Below are positions 1-7,092 of a stretch of DNA of 64,000 nt, piece after piece. The first letter of the stretch is position 1, and the number at the start of each line of letters is the position of its first letter. The stretch spans positions 124,001 through 188,000 of the forward strand of contig NZ_QLZR01000001.1 in NCBI RefSeq assembly GCF_003289955.1. Direction: 5' to 3'. A model generated the notes under the pieces. It did no database searches. It had not been told where the DNA came from and saw nothing but the letters and a program-made list of their open reading frames with translations. This DNA comes from Planococcus halotolerans. Its GTDB lineage: Bacteria; Bacillota; Bacilli; Bacillales_A; Planococcaceae. The position numbers were made by a program, and so were the translations under genes.

Positions 1-847
1 AGTCGATCATCTGTGCCTGGTTGAAATCTGTGATTTTGCCGACACCAAATGTAGGCATAGCGTCTGGATCATTTTCATCCGCTTCTTCCATCTCTTCAAA
101 ATTGATCGGCTTCAAGCGGCCGACGTGATCAACACGGTGGAACCATGTGTTGACCGGCCCGAAGATCAAGTGAGCATGTTTCGATTGTGGAACATAAACA
201 AGGAATGTTAACAGGAACAATAAATGTGCCCACCACATAACATAGAAAATTGACGCTGCCGCTACTTCCGGAAGGCCAGAGAATAGCATCGCGAATAAAG
301 AAGCAACCGGCTCTGTCCAAGCTGTCGGATGGTTCTGCCAAATCATTCCGGCGCCATTTCCGACCAGGACTGTAACCATCAAACCGCCGATGAAAATGAG
401 CACAAGCCCGGATTTCCAACCGCGTTTCAAACGAACCAATTTTTCAATATAACGTCTGTAGAATGCCCACACCACGGCAACCAGAATTGTTAACGTTACA
501 ATTTCCTGGAAAAACGTAAACGCCGGATACAGTGGTCCCAGCGGCAAATGAGAACCTGGTGACAAGCCTTTGATAATAAAATCGATGGCGCTTGCCTGCA
601 CCAACAGGAATCCATAGAAGAACATGACGTGGATTGTTCCACTTTTCTTATCCTTCAATAATTTTTTCTGACCAAAAACGTTGACCATGACTTTGCGGAC
701 ACGTTCATTGAAATTGTCCTCAAACTCCACTTTTTTCCCAAGTTGGATGTAATCGTAGCGTGACTTCAGCAAATAAACGAATAGATAAACTGCATATATC
801 GTCACAGCCAGGAACAAGATCCAGTTAGCAATGAGCAATGGCTCCAT
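1..847 (-). CDS. fadF: FadF-like membrane-anchored Fe-S oxidoreductase, N-terminal part (runs off the left edge)
   Basis: Reading leftward from an ATG at 847, about 282 codons stay open to the window edge. The visible part begins MEPLLIANWILFLAV and has about five hydrophobic helices, near residues 6-28, 70-88, 108-130, 148-168 and 195-220, followed by a soluble stretch. This matches the N-terminal membrane domain of the FadF/YwjF family, whose C-terminal half, outside the window, carries 4Fe-4S and CCG-type cysteine motifs. FadF is thought to pass electrons from acyl-CoA dehydrogenase/ETF towards the quinone pool during fatty-acid beta-oxidation. A FadR-type palindrome lies directly upstream, which supports the fatty-acid role. 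The Fe-S motifs themselves cannot be seen, so the identity rests on the membrane domain and the operator. Confidence 0.72.
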   Translation of the reverse strand, partial: MEPLLIANWILFLAVTIYAVYLFVYLLKSRYDYIQLGKKVEFEDNFNERVRKVMVNVFGQKKLLKDKKSGTIHVMFFYGFLLVQASAIDFIIKGLSPGSHLPLGPLYPAFTFFQEIVTLTILVAVVWAFYRRYIEKLVRLKRGWKSGLVLIFIGGLMVTVLVGNGAGMIWQNHPTAWTEPVASLFAMLFSGLPEVAAASIFYVMWWAHLLFLLTFLVYVPQSKHAHLIFGPVNTWFHRVDHVGRLKPINFEEMEEADENDPDAMPTFGVGKITDFNQAQMID

Positions 848-930
848 TGATATTCCCCCTTAAAATATATTCCAAAAAATCCTTATTCAAAGCTTACGTG
901 AACTCCCATCGATTGTCGATGCTTAGTTCT

Positions 931-960
931 ATATTAAAATATGAATGAGCATTCAGTCAA
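931..960 (-). promoter_or_regulatory. Sigma-A promoter of the fadF-like gene
   Basis: On the minus strand TTGACT (960-955) is followed after 18 bp by TAATAT (936-931), about 85 bp upstream of the start codon. Both hexamers are close to consensus, and the -35 box and spacer are covered by the palindrome at 942-959. Confidence 0.55.
942..959. promoter_or_regulatory. Probable FadR operator
   Basis: TGAATGAGCATTCAGTCA is an inverted repeat with 7-bp arms TGAATGA/TCAGTCA and one mismatch. It matches the known Bacillus FadR box arms TGAATGA...TCATTCA. It overlaps the -35 region of the promoter for the FadF-like gene, the expected position for repression relieved by long-chain acyl-CoA. Confidence 0.6.
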
Positions 961-1070
961 TAGTTCATTTGAAAGGGTTTTCATATTTCACCTTAATTAA
1001 TAATATTATTCCACTTCTTTTCATTCACCGGGACAGAAAAAATATCACTAGTTCATACTTTGTGGACATC

Positions 1071-1107
1071 AATAAAACAAAAAGACATCGCCGATAGCGA
1101 TGCCTTT
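1071..1107 (-). terminator. Terminator of the cobalamin operon
   Basis: On the minus strand an 11-bp stem (arms 1097-1107 and 1081-1091, one or two mismatches) is followed by TTGTTTTATT. It starts at the stop codon of cblS, the last gene of the operon. Confidence 0.75.
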
Positions 1108-1784
1108 CAATCAATAAAAGATAATGGAAAAAGAGGTTCAACCTTATACTTTTTCAACAACTCATTCTTTTCATGACTGACGCCAATCAGAACAGCTGTT
1201 GAAGGTCCGCCGGAAGCTTGAAGATCCAGGCCGTTTATCGGTGAAACCGGCTTGCCCAACATTGCTTCTATTTCAGCCTCAATTCCTTTGGACCCAATCG
1301 GCCAAAGGGTCTCGATGATTTCTTCTTTTATCAACTGGTTTAATAATTTCATATCTGCAACATGACCAGGCTTGTCCATTACATCTCTGCCTGTCAACGG
1401 CAATCCATAAACAAACCACGTTAAGTTTGTATAGCTGATTTCTCTGCTTTTCTTTCCGAGAATTGTTACCGAAATACCAGATTGAAGTGTGCTCATGTTT
1501 GTTTCGGAACTTCCTTTCATCGGAATTGGCTGCAATCCGGCTTCTTTAAAAAGTTCTTCTATGCCAGAAACATACTCGGCCCATTGTCCCGCTCCGCTGA
1601 AATTATGCAGTAATACTGCCTGTGCTTCACTGCCGGCCGCCCATTGTTCCAGCAATGCCACTCTTGCCGAGAATTTTGCCACAATGCGGTCCGGCGCTTT
1701 GATTTCGTCAAACTCTTTTTCGCCAATAGCTGCAGAATTATCAGTTGTCACGACGAGGTCATCAATGATCAGTTCATGTCGCAT
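1107..1784 (-). CDS. cblS: Alpha-ribazole kinase CblS
   Basis: A 225-residue protein with an N-terminal DDLVVTTDNSAAIGEKE segment (residues 8-24) that resembles the acidic nucleotide-binding start of the AIR-synthase/ThiL fold. In Listeria innocua CblS phosphorylates alpha-ribazole to alpha-ribazole-5'-phosphate, giving species without CobT a way to use scavenged lower ligand. It is the last gene of the cobalamin operon, and its ATG overlaps the end of cblT by 11 nt, suggesting translational coupling with the alpha-ribazole transporter. No cobT gene is present in the window, which fits this salvage route. The call rests on gene context plus overall resemblance. An uncharacterised AIR-synthase-like protein is the alternative name. 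Confidence 0.72.
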   Translation of the reverse strand: MRHELIIDDLVVTTDNSAAIGEKEFDEIKAPDRIVAKFSARVALLEQWAAGSEAQAVLLHNFSGAGQWAEYVSGIEELFKEAGLQPIPMKGSSETNMSTLQSGISVTILGKKSREISYTNLTWFVYGLPLTGRDVMDKPGHVADMKLLNQLIKEEIIETLWPIGSKGIEAEIEAMLGKPVSPINGLDLQASGGPSTAVLIGVSHEKNELLKKYKVEPLFPLSFID

Positions 1785-2259
1785 GGAACGATCTCCCCGC
1801 AGTCATTTTAATGATAGATGGCATAACAATCGCCGCTGCTGCTGCATTGACAGATGACGCAAACAACAGTGCCGGCACGGATGCGTAAAAAAATGCCGGC
1901 GACAGCAGAAAATAAAAAGGAACAGTTGCGATTACCCCATTGCCGAGAATGAATGCCACCCATTTGATCCAGTTTTTATTTATGTTATGCAATTTCGCAA
2001 ACAACCAGACGATTGCACCCATTTCCAAAGCAATGAGGAAATGAAAAGGTCCAAGAGGCATGCCGCCAAAGAGCGTTGACAGTAAGTGGCCGAAAATCGC
2101 GATAGTGCCAGCCAGTGGAGCCGAAAAAAACAAGACGGCTATCAACGCTGGCATCGTATCGAGCGCAATCGAAGCTATACCGAGCGGAATTTTTATCATA
2201 CCGCCAACTGCTGATAAGCTGATGAATAAAGCAGCCAGCACCAATTTTTTTGTCTCCAT
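1774..2259 (-). CDS. cblT: Alpha-ribazole transporter CblT (ECF S-component-like)
   Basis: A 161-residue integral membrane protein with about five hydrophobic helices. Its start METKKLVLAALFISLSAVGG and the later PLGPFHFL segment resemble substrate-binding S components of energy-coupling factor transporters. CblT is known in Listeria to import alpha-ribazole, which CblS then phosphorylates. The ATG follows the stop of pduO by one base, so it is part of the same operon. The energising EcfA/EcfA'/EcfT module is not in this window and is presumably shared with other S components. A different vitamin-related substrate is possible, but the adjacent kinase argues for alpha-ribazole. Confidence 0.75.
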   Translation of the reverse strand: METKKLVLAALFISLSAVGGMIKIPLGIASIALDTMPALIAVLFFSAPLAGTIAIFGHLLSTLFGGMPLGPFHFLIALEMGAIVWLFAKLHNINKNWIKWVAFILGNGVIATVPFYFLLSPAFFYASVPALLFASSVNAAAAAIVMPSIIKMTAGRSFHAT

Positions 2260-2260
2260 T

Positions 2261-2851
2261 TTATTCCTCCGATTTTTTGCCTAGTCCGCCGCCTTTGAAA
2301 ACCTTAGCACTTCTGACATATTCATTGTCTGGCATACCATTTCTTGAGTTGGCTACACGGGCTGCTGCAAAAAGATAATCGGATAGCCGGTTTAAATAGC
2401 GCTGCACGACGGATGGGAATTCTTCTCCGGACTTCGTCAATGTCACCGTCTGACGTTCAGCACGGCGTGTAATTGTACGGGCGATATGGAGAGTTGCTGC
2501 TGCAGGTGAACCTCCTGGAAGGATAAAGCGTTCCAGCAATGGCGGTTCTTCCACTAACTCATCTATTCTTTTTTCCAAAATTTCCACTGGTGTTTCCGTC
2601 ATTTTGTATTGGGGATCTTTACGAACATCTGCCAAATCGCCTCCACAATCAAACAACTCATTTTGAATGGCTTCAAGATCTTCCAGCAGATCGGCAAATC
2701 TTGATGGATCCAGCTCAGTCATTGCTTTTCCAATAAATGAGTTCACTTCATCAATCGTCCCGTAAGCTTCTATCCGTGGTGCATCTTTATCTGCGCGTGC
2801 TCCGATCAGACTCGTCTGCCCTTTGTCACCTGTTTTTGTATAGATTTTCAC
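2261..2851 (-). CDS. pduO: PduO-type ATP:cob(I)alamin adenosyltransferase
   Basis: A 196-residue protein of the PduO/MMAB class, not the CobA/BtuR P-loop class. Family hallmarks are the N-terminal TKTGDKGQTSL (residues 5-15), FILPGG near 108-113, the RRAERQ segment near 129-134 and NRLSDYLFAAAR near 153-164, which form the ATP- and corrinoid-binding trimer interface. It attaches the 5'-deoxyadenosyl group to cob(I)alamin or cobinamide, making the adenosylated intermediates that CbiZ, CobU and CobS act on. It starts inside the 3' end of the short CobU paralogue (26-nt overlap) and is one base upstream of cblT. Length is normal for the family. Confidence 0.93.
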   Translation of the reverse strand: MKIYTKTGDKGQTSLIGARADKDAPRIEAYGTIDEVNSFIGKAMTELDPSRFADLLEDLEAIQNELFDCGGDLADVRKDPQYKMTETPVEILEKRIDELVEEPPLLERFILPGGSPAAATLHIARTITRRAERQTVTLTKSGEEFPSVVQRYLNRLSDYLFAAARVANSRNGMPDNEYVRSAKVFKGGGLGKKSEE

Positions 2852-3251
2852 AATGATCCGCCCCTTTTATAATTTGTGGAATGCCGTACCAAATCCGCGT
2901 TATTTGTTGTGCTTCAGCGAAAAGATATTGATAGATCCTCCCGATTACATCCCGCAATTCCCGTTCAACGGGATCAATCGGCACAATGCCCCGGTTCATG
3001 TCGGTTAAAATCCAGATCTGTTCCGAACTTCCAGCCTGTTGGCTGACTTTTTTTACTTGCTGTAGAATTTCTTCTTCCGATATTTCATTTTGCAATTGCA
3101 GCTTTACCCAATTTTCAAAACCTGCAATGACAGCCGGTTCGCTGATACTCTCCGGACATATTCCTTCATACCAAGACCATTCATCCAATTTCACTTGTTG
3201 TTTCACAAATTGCCTTTTACCATTAAAGGCTCCACCGAATACGATTTGCAA
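2826..3251 (-). CDS. Short CobU-family paralogue (second copy, TTG start)
   Basis: I place the start at a TTG at 3251. It is preceded by GGGGAGGGAG about 4 nt upstream and gives a protein beginning MQIVFGGAFNGKRQ, so the P-loop sits at the N terminus as in CobU. An upstream ATG at 3302 would overlap cobC by 100 nt and add residues before the P-loop. The 141-residue product has a Walker-A-like GGAFNGKR, and a C-terminal GIVPIDPVERELRDVIGRIY...GIP segment like the end of CobU. It lacks the HR..R block that carries the guanylated histidine of CobU. It probably belongs to the AdoCbi kinase/AdoCbi-P guanylyltransferase superfamily, but may perform only one half-reaction or be an accessory protein. 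It sits between cobC and pduO. Confidence 0.7.
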   Translation of the reverse strand: MQIVFGGAFNGKRQFVKQQVKLDEWSWYEGICPESISEPAVIAGFENWVKLQLQNEISEEEILQQVKKVSQQAGSSEQIWILTDMNRGIVPIDPVERELRDVIGRIYQYLFAEAQQITRIWYGIPQIIKGADHCENLYKNR

Positions 3252-3787
3252 CTGGCTCCCTCCCCGAATGCTTTTCGATTTTCCCATATAAGTGTGTGGC
3301 AATCCCCGTGCAACGCAATTTGTTCCCGAAACGTTTGCTTTTTCGCGCGTGCCAGCAGATTCCGGAGTGGCCCCCCGTGCATGAGAATAGTAAATTCATT
3401 GCCTGCCGGCAGATTTTGCAAAGCCGCTTCGACCCGCGTTATCAAATGGTTGAAACTTTCGCCATCAGGAGGAGTATTCAAAAACGGATCATCAATCCAG
3501 TCCCGGTAGCTTTGAATATGCTCTAACTCTTTGTAGGTTTTCATTTCCCACTGTCCAAAATTGCATTCCCGAAAGTTCGGGTCTGCCTTATATTCCGCAT
3601 TCGGAAACAATATCGATGCGGTTTGTCTGCAACGCAGTAAATCACTTCCCCATACTACTCTATTCATCTTATCGGATCTCGCTTTGAATGGCAGTATGGG
3701 TTCATCTGTCCAGCCTATGTATTGCTTTTTTATATTTCCGGCAGTCGGTGCATGGCGGATCAGATGAAGAATAAAATCATTATCCAT
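3203..3787 (-). CDS. cobC: Alpha-ribazole-phosphate phosphatase CobC (histidine phosphatase family)
   Basis: A 194-residue phosphoglycerate-mutase-like phosphatase. The signature RHAPT (residues 11-15, phospho-histidine His12), Arg residues near 52-54, Glu74 and the second histidine in MHGG (His137) are all visible. CobC removes the 5'-phosphate from alpha-ribazole-P or adenosylcobalamin-5'-phosphate, the last step of nucleotide loop assembly. It overlaps cobS by 28 nt and the downstream CobU paralogue by 49 nt, so the genes are tightly packed. Similar small phosphatases act on other substrates, but the position between cobS and the cobU-like gene makes CobC the best call. Confidence 0.85.
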   Translation of the reverse strand: MDNDFILHLIRHAPTAGNIKKQYIGWTDEPILPFKARSDKMNRVVWGSDLLRCRQTASILFPNAEYKADPNFRECNFGQWEMKTYKELEHIQSYRDWIDDPFLNTPPDGESFNHLITRVEAALQNLPAGNEFTILMHGGPLRNLLARAKKQTFREQIALHGDCHTLIWENRKAFGEGASCKSYSVEPLMVKGNL

Positions 3788-4530
3788 AATAATAACTCAA
3801 TTCCTTCCACGTAGGCTCCGAACAAATCGCCTGTGACTCCACCAAAGTTTTTATTGCACCATAGGCGGTAAAGAAAAGAGGCGATAAGAAATGCAACGAG
3901 TAGCGCAATCCCATTCTGCCACCCTGCCAAAATAATAATTGCTGCAGCCACAATAACTATCCATGCCAAGGCAAACGCTGTAATCATGGATAAGTTCGCC
4001 TTTTTTCGAAAAAAGGCAGCGAGACCAGAATTTTTGGAAGTTGAAGTCAAAGTGAAAAGAAGCAGAAGACCGATTCGGGAAATGATTGGTATTAATAAAA
4101 TCATCCAAACAGACACTGAAAGAACCGTTTCAGAAATAATGACGATTTTTCCGGTTATCGTTAAAATTAATGCAATTGCGCCGAATGCCCCAATGCGCGG
4201 GTCTCCCATTATCTCCAGACGCCTTTCTTTTTCCTGATAGGAAAAATAGGCATCTGCTGAATCAGCCAATCCATCCAGGTGAAGACCGCCAGTCATGGCA
4301 ATGCTAAGCAGTGTCATTAAAAATCCGACCAATAAAGAACTGGCATCAGTTGCATCCCGCAGTAATAAAGCTGCAGTTGCCAATACGCCGCCCATCAACA
4401 TGCCAATCACTGGCAGTTGAATGTACATAGCGGTCACATGCTGTCGCTCCATAGGTAAATTTTTTCTGATTGGAAAAACAGAGAAAAACTGCAACGCCAG
4501 CAGCAGTCCTGTTCCTATATACTTGGCCAT
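3760..4530 (-). CDS. cobS: Adenosylcobinamide-GDP ribazoletransferase (cobalamin synthase) CobS
   Basis: A 256-residue polytopic membrane enzyme that joins AdoCbi-GDP to alpha-ribazole or its phosphate to give adenosylcobalamin or its 5'-phosphate. The family motif GGLHLDGLADSADA lies at residues 81-94, followed by the acidic GDPRIGAFG at 109-117, which together bind metal and the pyrophosphate. Several hydrophobic helices follow to the C terminus. It starts 12 nt after the stop of cobU and overlaps cobC. Length is typical. Confidence 0.95.
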   Translation of the reverse strand: MAKYIGTGLLLALQFFSVFPIRKNLPMERQHVTAMYIQLPVIGMLMGGVLATAALLLRDATDASSLLVGFLMTLLSIAMTGGLHLDGLADSADAYFSYQEKERRLEIMGDPRIGAFGAIALILTITGKIVIISETVLSVSVWMILLIPIISRIGLLLLFTLTSTSKNSGLAAFFRKKANLSMITAFALAWIVIVAAAIIILAGWQNGIALLVAFLIASFLYRLWCNKNFGGVTGDLFGAYVEGIELLLWIMILFFI

Positions 4531-4542
4531 TGCGAGTTCTCC

Positions 4543-5091
4543 CTACTTTCTTTTAAATGCTATTCCATTTTCCATCTCAAATGCCTGATCCGCTTCCTGC
4601 ACCAGCCACATATGAATTTTGCCCAGCCATTTCATATATTGTTCGTCACGCATAAAATCGTCCAGTATCTCATTGGAAACTATTACCATGAATTCTATTT
4701 TGCTTAAAATCTGCAATAACGTCTTCTGCATATTTCTCCACTTCAGTTCCATGCAGCCTTTTTGTTCAGCACAAGTTTGTCCGTTATCCCAGCCTTCATA
4801 TAATTCATTGGCCAACCAGGTTGTTACACAATCCCATAACACAGCATCCCCGTTTTCCAGTAAAGGCAACACCTGTTCGAACTGTTTTGCCTGCTCAATC
4901 GTATGCCAGCCGTCCGTTCTCCGATCACTGCGATGCCTTTCTATGCGCTCCCTCATCTCGGTATCATCTGCCCGGCCGCTTGCCAGATAAATTTTTCTTT
5001 GCGCATCAAACTTCCGAACCATGGATTCAGCGCAGGCACTTTTTCCGCTTCGAACACCACCGCTGATAAAAATCATTTTTGCGCGAGCCAT
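4543..5091 (-). CDS. cobU: AdoCbi kinase / AdoCbi-phosphate guanylyltransferase CobU
   Basis: A 182-residue P-loop protein with GGVRSGKS at 11-18, ERHRSDRR around His53 (the residue guanylated in Salmonella CobU), DCVTTWLAN at 87-95 and VSNEI further on. It phosphorylates adenosylcobinamide and then transfers GMP to it to make AdoCbi-GDP for CobS. The C-terminal GxGIVP element usual in CobU is poorly conserved here, whereas the short paralogue at 2826-3251 keeps that element but lacks the HR block. It overlaps the end of cobD by 19 nt and is followed 12 nt later by cobS. Confidence 0.88.
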   Translation of the reverse strand: MARAKMIFISGGVRSGKSACAESMVRKFDAQRKIYLASGRADDTEMRERIERHRSDRRTDGWHTIEQAKQFEQVLPLLENGDAVLWDCVTTWLANELYEGWDNGQTCAEQKGCMELKWRNMQKTLLQILSKIEFMVIVSNEILDDFMRDEQYMKWLGKIHMWLVQEADQAFEMENGIAFKRK

Positions 5092-6152
5092 AAGGAAATC
5101 TCCTCCCTAAGCCGGTCCATCACAGCATCCGACTTCATGCCGATTCGGAACCAACGGCCGTCCATTCCTTTAAATGAATATGTATGACGCAATACGATGC
5201 CTTTTTTCAGCATATCCTGAAAAAACAGATCTGGATCTTTGCCGTCCGGCAGGCTGAATGAAAGAAAGTTAGCCTGGGAATTGGAAAAGCGGCAGTTTTC
5301 TTCTATAAAGAATTGTATCATCTTGTTCCGTTCCTTATTGGCAGCGAGCCGAATAGTTTGGCGGTAGTCTTCCAACGGAAAACAGCCGGACCCGATCGTT
5401 GCTGACAATGCATTGACATTCCAATGAGCCGCGCCTTCGGTTAATTCACTGATTTTTTTCGGCGCAGCCAATACATATCCCAGCCTTAAACCGGCAATTG
5501 CATACATCTTTGTCATCGAACGCACAATTATTACTTGAGGATATGAAGAAAGGTATTCAGCAAACGATGCTTCCTCACCAATAAAATCGATAAAAGCCTC
5601 ATCTATAACTAATTCACAACCTGCAGCACAACAAGAATCTGCGATTTCTTTCAGTTTTTCCACTGTCAATAATATTCCGGTAGGATTATGCGGGTTGCAA
5701 ATATATACAGCTGCACTGTTACCCAATTCCGCTTTGACTGCATCGACATTCACTTGCCAATTGTTTTCAGAGGATAATTGAATTTCGCTGATAACTGCAC
5801 TTTCTGCTTCCAGAGTTTGTCGATATTCAGAAAAAGCAGGTTCCAATAAGATTACCCGTTTACCACGGTAGCGCCTGGCAAGCCATGTGAAAATTTCGGC
5901 AGCGCCATTTGCTGCAGCTATCTGGTCTGTCTCTAGTTGGTGATAAGCAGCTGCTGCTGTTCGAAAAGGTTCCGCGTGCGGATCAGGATACGCATTCAGC
6001 AACGGATAAAATCCGGACCAGTTTTCCTTTATAAATGAAGGCGGACCGAAAGGGTGAATATTATCACTGAAGTCCAGGAACTTTTCAGGAGGCTCTATAC
6101 CTGACTGACTATAGAGACGCAGCGGATTCGCACCATGATTAGGCAAATTCAA
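5073..6152 (-). CDS. cobD: L-threonine-O-3-phosphate decarboxylase CobD
   Basis: A 359-residue class-I/II PLP enzyme. Aminotransferase motifs are NPHNPTG (153-159), DEAFIDF (184-190) and SMTKMYAIAGLRLGY, with the Schiff-base lysine at Lys215. CobD decarboxylates threonine phosphate to (R)-1-amino-2-propanol phosphate, which CbiB attaches to cobyric acid. The sequence could be taken for a histidinol-phosphate aminotransferase, its closest relative, but its place between cbiB and cobU settles the function. It overlaps cbiB by 14 nt and cobU by 19 nt. Confidence 0.9.
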   Translation of the reverse strand: MNLPNHGANPLRLYSQSGIEPPEKFLDFSDNIHPFGPPSFIKENWSGFYPLLNAYPDPHAEPFRTAAAAYHQLETDQIAAANGAAEIFTWLARRYRGKRVILLEPAFSEYRQTLEAESAVISEIQLSSENNWQVNVDAVKAELGNSAAVYICNPHNPTGILLTVEKLKEIADSCCAAGCELVIDEAFIDFIGEEASFAEYLSSYPQVIIVRSMTKMYAIAGLRLGYVLAAPKKISELTEGAAHWNVNALSATIGSGCFPLEDYRQTIRLAANKERNKMIQFFIEENCRFSNSQANFLSFSLPDGKDPDLFFQDMLKKGIVLRHTYSFKGMDGRWFRIGMKSDAVMDRLREEISLWLAQK

Positions 6153-7092
6153 TGATTATTCCTCCCATCGCAAATAATATAAAAAAAGCCCATGTTGCAA
6201 TCTGCATATGGGTCACTGTTTCTCTGATATGGCTTGCTTCGAGACTGTAAACCGGGTGACCCATATAAGCGCGGAACGAAGAGACGCCTCCATAGGAATT
6301 TTCGCCGCCTAATCTGATTCCCAGCTGCACCGCAGTAGCCGCTTCCAGCCAGCCGCTGTTCGGGCTCGGATGTTTCGGAGCGTAGTGGATCCACTCCTTC
6401 AAACGATCCGCGAGTGAGAGATTTCTTTTATTCCATGTAAGCATCAGGATCAAAAAACCCGTAATGCGGCTCGGTATATAATTCAGTAAATCATCCAAAC
6501 GGGCCGAAGCAAATCCGAATTGCCGAAACTGCTCATTTTTATATCCCACTATTGAGTCACACGTATTGACCGCTTTATACATCCATAAACCAGGGGCACC
6601 CAACAGAAAAGCCCAAAATAAGGGAGCCGTAACCCCGTCACTGGTATTTTCCGATACAGTTTCGACTACTCCGCGTGTAATTTCGCTTTCATCCAAGTGT
6701 AATGTATCTCGTCCAACAATCCATGACAGCTTTTGGCGTGCCGCATCCAGATTGTTATTCAGCAGAGGTTTATAAACATCCTCGGCTGCAACTTGCAGAC
6801 TCCTTTGCGCCAAGCCTGAAGCGATTAAAAGTGCCTCTGCCGCAATCCCCAAAAACGGATGGACCGAATAAGCCAAGAATACTGCACTATAGACAGTCAC
6901 AAAAACGATGGCAATCAATGATCCCACTAACAGAAAACCGTTCCGAAAAGCATGTGGCTCTTTGTTTAATAATTCGACTGCTTTATAAATATACTTCCCG
7001 ATCCAACGAACCGGGTGTGGCCAGTGCGGCGGATCTCCTATCAAACGGTCGAGCATCAAACCTATACCAATTGCGAGTATATGGTGTATCAT
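6139..7092 (-). CDS. cbiB: Adenosylcobinamide-phosphate synthase CbiB
   Basis: A 317-residue membrane protein that condenses adenosylcobyric acid with aminopropanol phosphate. The start is taken at the ATG at 7092, which follows GGGAGG by about 10 nt and overlaps the upstream stop as ATGA. An in-frame ATG at 7137 is buried in btuD::cbiZ. Family features are DRLIGDPPHWPHPVRWIG near the N terminus and SENTSDGVTAPLFW in the middle, with several transmembrane helices. It acts right after CbiZ, which supplies cobyric acid from salvaged cobinamide. Confidence 0.93.
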   Translation of the reverse strand: MIHHILAIGIGLMLDRLIGDPPHWPHPVRWIGKYIYKAVELLNKEPHAFRNGFLLVGSLIAIVFVTVYSAVFLAYSVHPFLGIAAEALLIASGLAQRSLQVAAEDVYKPLLNNNLDAARQKLSWIVGRDTLHLDESEITRGVVETVSENTSDGVTAPLFWAFLLGAPGLWMYKAVNTCDSIVGYKNEQFRQFGFASARLDDLLNYIPSRITGFLILMLTWNKRNLSLADRLKEWIHYAPKHPSPNSGWLEAATAVQLGIRLGGENSYGGVSSFRAYMGHPVYSLEASHIRETVTHMQIATWAFFILFAMGGIIIEFA

